A DNA stretch of 64,000 nucleotides, taken from positions 53,242,170-53,306,169 of the forward strand of contig OY744607.1 in the NCBI GenBank assembly GCA_963556255.1, in the 5' to 3' direction. This DNA comes from Allolobophora icterica (lineage: Eukaryota > Annelida > Clitellata > Crassiclitellata > Lumbricidae). Below the pieces are notes generated by a model. It searched no databases. It was not told the origin of the DNA and saw nothing but the letters and a program-made list of their open reading frames with translations. Below, piece after piece: positions 10,630 through 22,958 of the stretch. Every line of letters begins with the position of its first letter. Within the stretch, counting starts at the first letter, position 1. A program made the translations under genes and the position numbers.

Positions 10630-11450
10630 TCTGTACTTGAACCGCCCAGCAGAATTTCAGGTATTACATGTACAATGAAATTGGTGTAGATGACGAGTTA
10701 ATCTCTCAGAAATTCATACTACACTCCAGACTAGTAAACTGCACAGTGCACACTCTTCCTCAAAATGTAAAACTGTACTTGAACTGGTAAATGGCAACTG
10801 AAATTTCAGGTTTTAGATTGAAATCGTGTGTAGTTGACTTGAGCTAATCTCTCAGAAATTCATACTACACACTGCACACTCTACACTAGTCAACTGCACA
10901 CTCAACAATGTCAACGGCATATTGACAATGTTAACAGCACACTCTTCTTCAAACTGTCAAATTGTACTTGAACTGGCAAGTAAAATTTCAGGTATTAGTA
11001 TGAAATAGTGTGTTGCTGACTTGAGCTAATCTCTCAGAAATTCATACTACACACTGCACACTCTAGACTAGTCAACTGCACAATCAACAATGTCAACTGC
11101 ATATTGACAATGTTAACAGCACACTCTTCTTCAAACTGTCAAATTGTACTTGAACTGGCAAGTAAAATTTCAGGTATTAGTATGAAATAGTGTGTTGCTG
11201 ACTTGAGCTAATCTCTCAGAAATTCATACTACACACTGCACACTCTAGACTAGTCAACTGCACAATCAACAATGTCAACTGCATATTGACAATGTTAACA
11301 GCACACATCTTCAAACTGTCAAACTGTACTTGAACTGGCGAGTAAAATTTAAGGTATTAGTATGAAATAGTGTGTTGTTGACTTGAGCTAATCTCTCAGA
11401 AATTCATACAACATGCTGCAAACTCAAGACAAGTCAACTGCACACTGCAT
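10630..11450. repeat. Tandem satellite-like array, unit about 181 bp
   Basis: Four or more units. The phrase TGTACTTGAACTGG recurs near 10770, 10964, 11146 and 11326, giving periods near 190, 182 and 180 bp. Units share AGTCAACTGCACA, CAGAAATTCATAC and TAACAGCACAC motifs. A related single unit appears on the minus strand near 36240-36380. Non-coding. Confidence 0.85.
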
Positions 11451-12217
11451 CAGAAAACACACCTATTTTCGGCCCAGTCACAAATCATGACCAAATTAAC
11501 ATCATCTTGTTCAGTACACAAATTCTTCTTAACACAAAGTCCAGACACTTAAAGCTACAGAGAATCATTGGTTAGCAGTCCACTCTAGAAATCTGAAAAC
11601 ATTAAAGTTTCAACGGTACGCAGAAAACGTGACGCCAAAAGGCCGTCCTTTGCATGCTCATGGTTTGGCTATACAGTGTGGTGGTCCCATTCAGCGATCA
11701 TGTCATTCAGGGAACACACAGACACACAAACACACACAGACACACACACACACACACACACCATCAAAATCACAAATGACAGAGACAACACTGGATTCCA
11801 TATCGGAACCATGTCAACGTGAAAGGTAATCATGGTGATTCCATATTGGAATCGCGCAATTTTTAAAGGTAATCATGGATACCACATAGGAATCATCGTG
11901 TAATCTTAAGCGGGATAAGCGCAAAAGCAGTAATGGTGGAAGAGAAAGCAGCAACCAACTGTCAGTTAGTCCCGCGTTCGTGGGCTGCCGATGGTTGCGG
12001 AGTCCGACTAAAGCCGTCCCAGTTTGTTAGTAGAGCTGCAATGAAAAGGCACATATAAAAAGCGTCAAAAGTGTCACACGACACAGCCATGAAGGAGAAA
12101 TCTCTTCAACTGGCACACAGACCCACAAACTGACAAGAGTTATCGGGAGCCAAACTTCACCAACAGACGGGCCCTATACATAGTACAGTATACTAAGTTT
12201 ATGCCCAATGTTGGCTA
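11451..12217. other. Non-coding intergenic stretch with a short CA repeat
   Basis: A (CA)n tract lies near 11705-11760. 11800-11900 contains a tandem pair around GTAATCATGG. No gene is supported. Confidence 0.45.
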
Positions 12218-12437
12218 TTATTATTATTATTATTATTATTATCATTCTTATTACTATTATTACGCGTTTATCAGGCACCACAATCTAATGAACAAGCATC
12301 AATTGATGGCGCTGAGCAGTTGCGAGTGAAGGACTTGCTCAAGGTCTCTACACAGTAATTGTCTCGGGAGGAGTCTCAAACCTGTACTCTCCGCGTTACA
12401 AGGCAAGCGCTTTAACCAATCAGTTACCGTGTCCCAC
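12218..12437 (-). repeat. SINE S1 (minus orientation)
   Basis: Starts with the (ATT)n tail complement, then 'gatggcgctgagcagttgcgagtgaaggacttg', 'ctacacagtaa' and the tRNA-like head near 12390-12435, with B-box complement and 'gcgctttaaccaatcagt' (A-box side). Full-length type copy. Confidence 0.8.
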
Positions 12438-13061
12438 AGCTGCGTGCAATAACGTTTTAATCAGCAAAAAGCAATCGGCAACGCTGCTAACTGCTATGCC
12501 AACAATACCACCTTATGACTAACCCAAAAACGCCCACGATCTTCTAAACAAGAATCATTAACGAAAATGTGCGCTGATAAATCAAAAAGCCACAACCTCT
12601 TCAACATACAACTCCAGCCAACCACCTTCATTCAGCGAATTGACACATCGCAACTCGATCTCAATGTTGGCAATTTTAGGACGCAACAGACTTCGGCCGC
12701 GGTTAGTCAGGCCATTCACTGCAGCAGCCACCAGCACGTGATCAGGCAAAAGCAAAAATCGCAACATGAATATTAAACTACCACCAACTAAAAAATACAG
12801 CATGCTTTAATGCTACAACTACGACGACCCCACCCCAAACAACCTGCATTTCTCTAAACAATTACTGTGGCAATGTGCAAACACTACATCATACATACAT
12901 ACATATATATGTATATATAAATAAATATATATACATATAAATTCACATTTGTGTGATATATGCAATATAAATTTAATGGCAATCTTAAGCCTATTCTGTA
13001 AAGTCGTCTTCAATTAGGCTGAACTGATGATGATGACGAAGTAGAAGATGATGAGGATTGT
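12438..13061. other. 3' flank of MDH1 including its likely 3' UTR
   Basis: Downstream, in the gene's direction, of the MDH1 stop codon at 13062-13064. It is AT-rich with a CATACATA/TATATA tract near 12890-12950. I did not find a canonical AATAAA on the minus strand close to the stop, so the 3' UTR end is undetermined. Confidence 0.4.
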
Positions 13062-16000
13062 TTACTCCAAACAGGCTTGCAGGGCAGAGTCCCTCTCCTC
13101 CTGCAGCTCCTTGAGGGTGGCGTCCATCTTGCCCCGAGCAAAATCGTCGATCGACAGCCCCTGAACGATCGAGTACGTGTGATTGAGGTTGATCTTCACC
13201 GGAAAGCTGTAGACCAGTCCGGCCTCGATGCCGTACGATCCGTCCGACGACACTCCCATCGACACCCAGTGACCCTAAATGAAATAACAAAGACCACTGT
13301 ACACATATGTTTATCTAACTGCAACATTACCTGATAAAGGCCGTGTTTGACATAACAACGGCTGGGTTTTATCCAATTATGGCTGGATTTGACCTGACAA
13401 TGGCTGGGTTTTATTCGATTATGGCCGATCTGATTATGGCTGGGTTCGACCTGATGACAGCAGGGTTTGACCTGACAACGGCTGGGATTTATTCAATTAT
13501 GGCTGGATTTGACCTGACAATGGCTGGGTTTTATTCGATTATGGCCGATCTGATTATGGCTGGGTTCGACCTGATGACAGCAGGGTTTGACCTGACAACG
13601 GCTGGGTTTTATTCAATTATGGCTGGATTTGACCTGACAATGGCTGGGTTTTATTCGATTATGGCCGATCCGATTATGGCTGGGTTCGACCTGATGACAG
13701 CAGGGTTTGACCTGACAACGGCTGGGTTTGACCCGATTATGGGTGGGTTTTGGTGCATCATCAGTTGATGCCTGTGTCTTATAGAAGTTACTAATTAATA
13801 GTGACATTATTTTGGGATGCACAATACTTATCCAAGGCACAGTTCCTATATCAAGAGTTCAAGGAAGAACTAAAATGACATCAACATAAACTCATGGATT
13901 GGATCATCGTTCAATATTATTATTATATTATTATAACAAGGCAGCGGTTAGTCGGTCGCTAGACATCCGAATGTTTTAAAGCCAAATGAGAAACAGAGTT
14001 TTGAGGCGCTCCTTAGAGATAGAGATACTGAAAGATATTGAACGAGACAAGAAACAGAAGTGGAAGGAACAAAACTTGGATCCAGGATGGCTGACCTAGC
14101 CATACTGATGCACGGCTAAATTTATGATTACCATTACAACCACAAATGGACCGTAAATGCTACGTACGTCACTAGTGCCGAACCACCAGTCATGCAGGTG
14201 GTCGCAGATGGCTTTGGCTGCTGACATGGCACTCGACAGCTTTCGATAGGCAATCACCTCGGCTCCTCTCTTCTGCACCACCTGAAATATTCACCAAGAC
14301 AATCGGTCATTCCATCAGTCACTCAAACAGTCAATCAATCAGTCAATTCGGCTCTTCATAAATGCATAATAATAATAAGAGTAATAATAATAATAATAAT
14401 AGTTTTCAACATCCTATGCATTTCATAATTTGGGCTAAAAAAAGCAGTAGTAATAATAATACCGTAGTAATAACAACAACAACAATAAGAGTAGCAGATG
14501 CCGTTTCAGACAACAATAACACAATGATAGCATTTTATATATAAGAGCAATAACTATATAACAACACAATTTTTAATAATAACAAAAATAACAATAACAA
14601 TAACGTTCTTACAAATTACATAACTGTGATGTTATTTTTAACAGGACCTGTTTAACATAATAATAATTTCTGCACCCATGAATGGATGTATCAACCGATA
14701 AAACCGTAAAACCAACCGAGATGAACTCGTTCTTAAGCCAAGCATCGTCCTTCACGGCTTCGGGCACTTTGACATCTTTTCCCGCGACGTGCACCGTGGC
14801 GTGTCCGACATCGGGAAACTGAGTCGAAGAATGGTTGCCCCAGATGATGACGTTGTGCACGTCCTGGGCAGACACTTTGACACGCGCCGCAACCTGGCAC
14901 AAACAAAATTAGCACAGACCAAGATGTCAAGATCCTTTTCAACCACCGATCTATATTAGGAGGAGGAAGAGTAAGATGAGGAGGAAGAGAAGTGGTAGGA
15001 AGAATAACAGGTTGAGGAGGAGAAGGAGGAGGAGAAGGAAGAGGATAAGGGAGGAGAAGGAAGAAGAGAACAAGGAATTAGAGAAAGGAGACGGAAGAGG
15101 AGGAAAATGGCAGGAGAAGAGGACACGAATGAGGACAATGCCAGGAGAGGACAAGAAGGAGGAGGACAATGACAGGAGGAGGACACAAAGGAGGAGGACA
15201 ATGACAGTACAAGAGGACACGAAGGAGGCAGGAGAGTTGGAGATGAAGAGGCAGGAAACAGATTCTGAAATCATTATTATGCATTAAGCATCACTATCCA
15301 AACATCACACGATGTTACTGAGCAAATGTAAGCAACATGTAAGCTCTAGGTCCCTACACAGTAACCATCTCAGGGGAGGAGGAGGCTCGAACTCAAAATC
15401 TCCATGTTACAAGGCGAGTATTCTAACAAATCAGCTACAGTGTCACAAGAAACATACACAATACCCACAAAAGAAAGCATCACTCCCATGTCCCATACAG
15501 AAACACTTGTTATTCCTGTTCCAGGGCTCTGCAGGATTTGCCAGGTACTTGCCAGCTTAACTTTTATGTGGTTCTGTACATAGGCATAACTTTGTATTGT
15601 GACAGTGGTATCCGGTTAACAGACACTTTTGAAAGCAACAGTCATCAACACTTATTGACTCTTGTGCCGTTTGGAAAGTTCTGACATTTCGCTGAATGGG
15701 AGAGAGGAGGGATTGGTCATTGTGGAGCAAAGTTATGACCTTGGCGTTGTAAATTGAGAATGTTATCGTTATTTACCTGATTATTTTAATATTACTATAA
15801 CTATCATTAAAGTACTAACTGGTGCTTGATTGTGTAGCATTTAGCGTGCTGGACTGTAACCGTCTGTCAAATCCCCACCAGGGCAGAAATTTGGTTAGAG
15901 ATTTCTGCTCCATCTGCACCCCCTCCCCAGCCAACTCAGCAGTAACGAGTACACTGGCCGTACAATGTTGGTGGAAAGATATGGCGCAGGATAGTTCTGG

Positions 16001-19000
16001 CCACCCGCCCTTGTATGCCGAGGCTAAGAAAATGAAGTCGCTAACACTCCATACTCATGGTTGCCTCAGGGCTAGCTTAAGGTACTGCCCTTCTCTTCTT
16101 CTAAGTAACAAACACATGTACTGAACTCATAATATTTAATCAAGAAAGAGGGGCCAAGATTAGAAGTGCAACCTTTCCTTTGTTCCTTTTGTACAGTACT
16201 TGCCGATTCATGACTATAACTGCAACACTTCTTTTGTGCAATAAACAAATTCCAACATTCAAAATATAGAGATTACAACCAACCTGTGCTTGGGCTCTGT
16301 TCTGGTCCAGTCGAGTTAGACAGGTGAAGTTCTCTGGTGGGATGCCAGGCGCATACTTCTTGCAGATGAAGGCGTTCGTGTTGGCTGGGTTTCCGACTAC
16401 AACCACCTGTCGACATGCATAAGGAACACATGGATTCATTGATACAAATGCATTTTAAACAATACAAAAATACAGATGCATTTGATACAATACAACTGCA
16501 TTTGATACAATACAGTGCAACTGCACTTGATATAATACAGATGCATTTGATACAATACAATACAACTGCATTTGAAACAATACATTACACTTGCATTCAA
16601 GATAACTGGATACCTAATGGGAAGAACCCCAACACTGCTGCACTTCATAGGTACCAGTCTGAAGCCTGGATAAAGGAGGATGACGCTAATCGTCTTTGTT
16701 ATGACACAGTGTCATTAAACAGTAACTACACAGATGGGAATATGTTGCCTACTGACCTTATTCTGCAATGCATCATGGAAGACATTTCTTAATGTCCAGT
16801 GACTCAGGTAGTATAATTTAATCTAATGACTTCTATAGCGCCGAAATTGCAATCAAGACTAGTAATCTGTTGGAAAGAGTTACGGTGGATATGCAAACTG
16901 AAACAGACGGGTCGTCACGCTCAGCTTTCCGCTAACCTTAACGTTCTTCTTGGCGTGCTGGTTGAGGGCTTCTCCCTGCTGCTTGAAGATCTTGACGTTG
17001 GCCTTGAGCAGGTCCTTGCGTTCCATTCCCTCACGTCTTGGCATGGCTCCAACAAGAATTGCGACGTCGATGTTCTTGAAAGCAGCGACAATGTCGGCAG
17101 TTGGCACGACCTCTAAAACCAACAGAATGCGAAGAAAGTCATCAATAATTCACCTAAACACACATCATGATATATGTTATTATTATTATTATTATAAACA
17201 TTTTTAACGCACGCAGAGCAAATCGGAGGCGCGGTAGCCAGTCATGGCCCGAGTGGGATGCTACCAGACAACTGATGACCATTACGGGGTTGCACGATGG
17301 TGCAGTGGTTAGCGTACTGAACAGTCGGTCAAAAAGTATGGGATTCAAATCTCTGCCAGGACGTAAATCTGCTTCAGTTTCTCCTGCACCCTAGCCAATT
17401 TGGCTGTGACACTGTCAGTAGTGGGAAGATGAGGTGGTGAGGGTCAGGACTGGCCGCCACCCACCCTGCTACTACAAGGCCAAGTGAAATGAAGTCACTA
17501 ACACGTCATACAATTAGTCTCTCTTGAAGTGGCACAATATAAATTTGCAATTACCATTAGCTATCTCTCAGTATAAGCTGAAGGGATCATGCTTTTTCTA
17601 GAAAACAGGCCAAGCTAAGATAGGTAACTTAAGACAAGCAAATTCTTTATTACCATTATTAATATTATTATTATTATCTGAAGCACCTTATCTGGGTGGT
17701 GGTAATGTCCCGGAGAGGCAAATGGCATTCCCTTGTTGAACAGCCACTAAAATCTTCCTATTATTACTATTATTTTATAATCTTTATTGCTACCTTATTA
17801 TTATTATTAATAATTCTAATAATTATTATTATTATTATCATTTGTTTACAAGACACTGATTCGTGAATCCACCCGAAGCAGAGTTTGCTGCACAAACTTC
17901 AATTATAATATTCAAGTGTATACAACCCTAAGCAGTGGGCCAAGTGCATTGGTAAGACGAAAATATAACTACCCCGAGCAGTGGCAGAGGTATTGGCAAC
18001 TGGTAAGAGTAAGAGGCAAATACCTTTGAGCAGCGGTAGGGCACAGTCCATCAGCTCCATGACGACGCCAGTCATGACACCCATCATCGCCTCAATATCC
18101 AGCAGCACAAGACTGATTGGCTGAAATGGTTTAAAGAAATGATTATAAACACATTTGTAATAAAGGAACTCAACACATGCTGAGCATTAAATGTAGGTAA
18201 GCGAAAATCGTGGGACTCGGTAGCCGATAGGTATCCAGCAGCACAAGACTGATTGGCTGAAATGGTTTAAAGAAATGATTATAAACACATTTGTAATAAA
18301 GGAACTCAACACATGCTGAGCATTAAATGTAGGTAAGGGAAAATCGTGGGACTCGGTAGCCGATAGGTCGAGTGCTCGCCTTGTAAAGCGGAGAGTACGG
18401 GTTCAAGCCTCCTCCTCCCCTGAGACGGTTACTGTGTAAGGACTTTAAGTCCTTCACTCACAATTGCTAAATGCCATCAACTGATGCTTCGTCGCAAGTG
18501 GCGCTTAATAAATGCGCAATAATACATAAATAAACGGCCAATGTTAAAATAATTACATTGTATGTCTATGAACGTGAATACTGACCACCACCATTCTAGC
18601 AACAATACAATCGTGTAGGCAGTGCACTGGTGTCAAACAAAAACCCATAAAAAACTTAGCTGAACAGTTTAATGCTCCCTACACAATACAAGTGCTCCGA
18701 TACACACATACTTACATACATATACAGCCAACGATATATGAATAGTGTAATGCTTCCTACACATCTAGAAATACACAGCCAGCAATTTATAGATAGCTCA
18801 ATGCTCCATACATACAAGTGCTTAACACTCCCTAAACACAGCGTTCGATACGCCCTCCGTTATATGTCCTACAACAAAAGCCTAGTTGCACATTAGCAGG
18901 AAAATTCTGAGCACTTGCGAATGCCAACATCGTCTCACCTGAGTTGGTCCAAAGACATCTCCCTTGGCCAGCGAATAAAGCAGGGAGTAGGCAATCTGGC

Positions 19001-19763
19001 CAGCAGCACCAGTGACCAAGACACGCAGTGGCTCCGACTGTAACACAGGCAATTGTCACACAATAATTTTCACAGAAACAATTGCAATACTAACAATTGT
19101 CAAAGAGTGGTCACAAACAATCATCACAAAACCAAAATACAATAACCAATCTGACAATATTAACAATAAGATGATTTATATAGCGCCGCAACATGGCCGA
19201 CACCAAAGAAAAGGGCGCTGCACACGAGTCCAAGAAAGAGACAGTTGTATGATAGTTTAAAAGGTAGGTCTTGGACTGTGATTTACACGACAACGCCATC
19301 CTTATTAAGTTCCGAAGTGCACACTGAAGCTAGGCAAACATTAAGAGCTCTGTGTAGACTAGAAGAGGCAGGTTTTCAGTTTAGAGCGAAAAGTCAGCCC
19401 CAGTGCAAGAACTGCAAACATGAGGAGGCAGAGAGTTCCAGATGGAAGGACAAGCAACTGAAGCTTAACAAGGGTTACGTTGTTCATTATCTTCAATACA
19501 AGCATCTCCAAAAGTCCTTTATGTCTGTATCTTGTCAGCAACTGAATGCCATCCTACTTGATCAAATGATACAGTTACTAACCACTCTGTCCCTGTATCT
19601 GCACATTCTGCTCAGTCGCTTATGTCATTTCGTTCTCAAAACGCCTCAAAACTTTCTTATTGGCCTTCAAACATCTGGATATCTAACTGCACTTCACCTG
19701 GCAACTCACTAACTGCGCCTCCAGTTCATATTTCTGTGTGACTTTGCACATGTTCAAAATGTT

Positions 19764-19814
<51 letters not shown>

Positions 19815-20702
19815 TTAAGACTTAGGCTTTTCTAATTGCTTATCCACCATAGGCTGCCCCTGTCTTAGTTGACTGATCTTCTAGATATTAACTTGCTTAT
19901 GGCTTGATTTTGGTGTGCCATCGGTTGATGCCTTGTGCATCAGACACCGGCACCATAGAAGTCATTAAGTACTTACAAATTACCTGGGCTAGGTAGACTG
20001 TAGAGGTCCTGTATAAATTTATACAAATACTCAATTACAATATTATTGTTGGCCTCGATGGAAATTGCACTAGAAATTTCAAGCTCTGAACCTGTAATTT
20101 TACGAAGCAATAAGTACAATGGCCCCGATACCTGCCATGTTGGCAGTCTGTTTTGCCACCAGCTAGTAGATCAACAAATTTCAAAGTCCACTGACTGCCT
20201 ACTACATTTTGGCCTATGAGCACTCATCCAGATAAACGCCAGCATGGAAATAAATCTCGTTTTCACAGAAACTTGTCATTTTTCAAGCACACAAAACTTT
20301 AAGATACGTGGACTTTCCTTCGAACCTCAAAACACTGCAAACCCGGCTTTGCAACGCTTCGATACTGCCCAAAATTCTGACTTTCAGCGAGAAAAAACAC
20401 AGAAACACAGTCTCATCGAATTCGGTCTTAAAAGAGCCGCAATCCCTGACACCGAGCACAAGTTGTCCGTTTATATGCCCATGTCAAAGGCCTTTCAACA
20501 TACAAGACCGCCTCTTCTGAGGGACGCTGCCCACCAAGTCCACCCTTATAGGCAAACACCACGCCAAGTCCACCCCTATCGCCGTTCTACGCACCGCGTC
20601 ATCGGCGCATTTTCCCCTCAAAAGCCATCGATTGCAAACGTCAGCCTTGCAGACACTGGCCAATCGGTCATTAGATCAAATTAAAGCGAAAATACTGACC
20701 AT
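13062..20702 (-). CDS. MDH1: Cytosolic malate dehydrogenase, 8 coding exons, 333 aa
   Basis: Interconverts malate and oxaloacetate with NAD(H) in the cytosol, serving the malate-aspartate shuttle. Exons in gene order: 20700-20702 (ATG only, donor GTCAGT), 18939-19037, 18024-18120, 16937-17112, 16284-16406, 14717-14893, 14168-14281, 13062-13274. All junctions are AG/GT, phases agree and the sum is 1002 nt. Visible motifs: Rossmann loop VTGAAGQIA (about residue 9), [12 protein letters not shown] with substrate arginines R92 and R98, [10 protein letters not shown] with D159 and R162, and WGNHSSTQ with catalytic H187. The C-terminal exon reads [11 protein letters not shown] then YSFPV, as in metazoan MDH1; vertebrate MDH1 is 334 aa. 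The start rests on the one-codon exon, which fits M-SEP in other MDH1 proteins. Head to head with RTF1. Confidence 0.93.
13343..13760. repeat. 120-bp minisatellite in the last MDH1 intron
   Basis: Three and a half nearly identical 120-bp units (compare 13381-13440 with 13501-13560 and 13621-13680). They are built from about 20-bp subunits of the type ATGGCTGGRTTTGACCTGAC. The period is a multiple of three, so one plus-strand frame stays open for 141 codons. It is antisense and intronic to MDH1, so I do not call it a gene. Confidence 0.9.
14950..15250. repeat. Polypurine tract (GGA/GAG-rich) in an MDH1 intron
   Basis: About 300 bp of nearly pure A/G on the plus strand (pyrimidines on the MDH1 sense strand), made of GAGGAGGA and GAGGACA(A/C) repeats. 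It lies just upstream, in the gene's direction, of the exon 14717-14893 acceptor. Open frames across it are compositional. Confidence 0.8.
15320..15446 (-). repeat. SINE S1, truncated (minus orientation)
   Basis: Contains 'ggtccctacacagtaaccatctcagggg', the B-box complement 'ggctcgaact' and the head 'ttctaacaaatcagctacagtgtc'. The 3' tail half is missing or too diverged. Confidence 0.7.
15825..16125 (+). repeat. SINE S2, near full length
   Basis: tRNA-like head TTAGCGTGCTGGACTGTAAC, then CCCCACCAGGGCAGAAATTTG, CTGCTCCATCTGCACCCC, ACTCAGCAGTAACGAGTAC, and the end GGTTGCCTCAGGGCTAGC followed by CTTCTTCTAA. Intronic in MDH1, opposite orientation. Confidence 0.8.
16630..16740. repeat. Dispersed repeat R4 fragment
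   Basis: The block 'accagtctgaagcctggataaagg ... gatgacgctaatcgtctttg ... gacacagtgtcattaaacagtaactac' is related, in one or the other orientation, to blocks at 39520-39640, 40605-40695 and 59480-59590. They share AGTGCCAGTCCAAAGC, GGCGCTGATCAT and CAGAAACTACCTAC. Non-coding and of unknown class. Confidence 0.45.
17283..17562 (+). repeat. SINE S2, full length with 3' tail
   Basis: Head GGTGCAGTGGTTAGCGTACTG, B-box-like GGGATTCAAATC, body as in the other S2 copies, and the tail CTCTTGAAGTGGCACAATATAAATTTGCAATTACC. The tail is shared with the LINE fragment ending near 32195, which bears on how S2 was mobilised. Confidence 0.8.
18096..18367. repeat. 136-bp tandem duplication covering the 5' part of an MDH1 exon
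   Basis: 18096-18231 and 18232-18367 are identical except for one base near 18204/18340 (gtaagcg against gtaaggg). The unit contains the first 25 nt of MDH1 exon 18024-18120, its acceptor AG, the upstream intron and the start of an S1 SINE. The second copy therefore carries a spare acceptor and exon stub, but no donor. Confidence 0.92.
18348..18535 (+). repeat. SINE S1, full length
   Basis: GGGACTCGGTAGCCGATAGG then TCGAGTGCTCGCC (A box), GTACGGGTTCAAGCCTCC (B box), CCCCTGAGACGGTTACTGTG, and the tail AGTGGCGCTTAATAAATGCG. It is the clearest S1 copy in the window. Confidence 0.85.
19600..19985 (+). repeat. Possible LINE 3' fragment ending in dispersed repeat R3
   Basis: The piece around 19600-19700 gives LINE C-terminal-like wording in broken frames ([14 protein letters not shown]). 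It is followed by an AAT microsatellite and then R3 (CTTGATTTTGGTGTGCCATC, GGTTGATGCC, ACACCGG, AGAAGTCATTA). R3 recurs at 13744-13795, 26775-26885, 35550-35625 and 36555-36655 (plus) and near 9774, 32385, 38975 and 39050 (minus). Class uncertain. Confidence 0.35.
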
Positions 20703-21596
20703 TTTCAGATTTCAGCTTTTAAACTCCTGACTGGTTACAACTGAGAAACCCTCTCAATGATCGCACGTCGTCAACTGACGGTCACTCCTTCTCCCTAAGG
20801 TGACCTTGACATAGGTCGTCGTCAACCAGATCACTGCGCCGTGTAGTTCGCCGCTCGCGAAAGAGTGCACCCTATTTCGATTCCAATCTCTTTAAATCGT
20901 ATTTTTTCCGTCAAAACCGAACGAATCTATACCGATATTTATTTTTTAATGTCACACATCTGGTTTAGTTTCCTTTCAAAGCAAAACGTTGAGGTTTTAA
21001 ACCAACTGGTGCAGTTTAAATTTGGAGAGATATTGGTTGGGTCAAGAGTCACGCCAGGGCGCTAGGAACCAATGATCGACCTGGAACTGGGTGCCCTGTG
21101 GGATGCAGAGTCCACTGGAAGGTCCCGTCAAGGGCAAGGTCGCGTCCCAGAAGCTCGTGGATGCAGAGCCTACTGGAAGGTCTCATCAAGAGTAAGGTCG
21201 CGTTCCAGAAGCTGCAGAAAGGAAACCGCAGACAAGCATGTTAATGAGGATTGAGAACCCACGAGAAGTTAACATGCGTGAGTTTGTAAGTACAAAGTTA
21301 TCCTGTCTCGAGAGTTTTCTCTTATAGATTGGCGCCATATAAATTTCAATTGCAGTTACTTCTGTCTGTAATTAAATGTATTTTCCGGTTGTCAAATTCT
21401 CTTGTAAAAATACTAGACTGCACCTTCGAAAATCTCCATGCATGTGTTTTCTCAGATACAAAGTTTAACGTTGGAACAGTTATGTTGCACAACTTTATTC
21501 GTCTGCAGTGAAAACAGCCATCGAGATTCTTTATTCCATATTTGCACTGTAGGCCTATAAACTTTCTGTGTGACTTTGCGCACATTAAAATGTTTT

Positions 21597-21760
<164 letters not shown>

Positions 21761-22389
21761 GATGAATGTGGCCCATTCCAAACAATTCTCTGCTTCAAAT
21801 AATGTTGAAGAAGTCCATGCATGTTTACCTCTGGGCAAAAAATAATGATTAATATAGCCTATCCCGCAAGTCTGATCATCTGCGCACTAGTTCGGCAAAT
21901 GTCCCTTAGGCTACGGGGAAAATTCTCTGTTGTTTCCCGTTAGCTACAGCCTACAGGTCATGAAACCAATTGCCAAAAACCGTCACCATTTTACACGAAC
22001 CATACGGCGTACGCGCTGACTCGGCGATATTGTACGTAGGCCCTATATGCATGGGCATATACGCGCACATCTAAACCTTTTATCACAGTATAAATAATTA
22101 TTTATACTGTGCTTTTATATAATCTAGGTGTACACCTGTGATCTTTAAATCCGTTTTCACTAATATTTGCTAAATAATTATGATGGTTTTTCCAATAGAT
22201 TTTGTACTTAGGCCTAAAGCAAGGTGCGAGACATTCCAAAACGTGCTTACTTTTGTTGGCTTTGTCGCTGTTTTCTTCGTAGCCATAGCCTATAGATAAC
22301 TTAATTTAAAAAATAAGAAATCCATTCAAATACGAAGAGAACCGTCGTACCGGAAACAACGTCATTCCTTACTTTAACGTCGTCACATA

Positions 22390-22397
22390 TGACGTCA
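22390..22397. promoter_or_regulatory. Perfect CRE (TGACGTCA) upstream of RTF1
   Basis: The palindrome TGACGTCA, the full CREB/ATF site, lies 562 bp before the RTF1 ATG. Further ACGTC(G/A) half-sites are within 40 bp. Position and cluster suggest a core or proximal promoter, but the transcription start is not known. Confidence 0.5.
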
Positions 22398-22958
22398 GCA
22401 CATACGTCGATGTGCTAATCACAGGCGCTCAGCGAAAGCAGTCGGTTGAGTTACATTTAGCTATCTAGTATAAATTATCTTGTTTTGCAAGTTATAAGAA
22501 GTTTAACGGCTGCAGTTATTGGATAGTCAAGGTAAGATTTCTGTAAAACTAGCCTTAGGCTTAGGGCACCAGGTTAGTCATGAGCGCTGCATCAAGTCAG
22601 ATGGGTAGTCGAAGGTAGCAAACGAGGAACAAAACCCAGTAACTAGCCACAAGACAGAAAAGGAGACAGTGGAGCTTTTTATGTTGGGTTGTGTTTTGTA
22701 TGAGATAAAAAAAATGGAAGACTTGTTTACACTGCTGTGTCACATGAAGTCCACCAGAGCCAGGCTTGTGCCCGGCGGCTCTTTGCCAAAGAGTAGCGCT
22801 AAATAAAATGCCTAGATTGGCGACAGAAGGACATTGTGCGGTAATAGTCGGCGAGTTTTGTGCCAGTTGAAATCCCGACGAGTAGTAACGCCAATCCTTC
22901 GGGGATTAATTCGTTGTATTTTTTTAAAGTTTTGGTCAAAACTAATCGGAAATAAAAA

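Noticed and set aside
13343..13768. Repeat protein gene
   Set aside because: The frame is explained by a minisatellite period of 120 bp lying in an MDH1 intron.
18348..18420. Functional tRNA gene
   Set aside because: A- and B-box-like motifs belong to the S1 SINE head, which recurs many times with the same non-tRNA body, and the cloverleaf is incomplete.
20244..20684. 146-codon plus-strand frame beside the MDH1 start
   Set aside because: Antisense to the MDH1 5' intron, no recognisable domain and no splice or promoter support.
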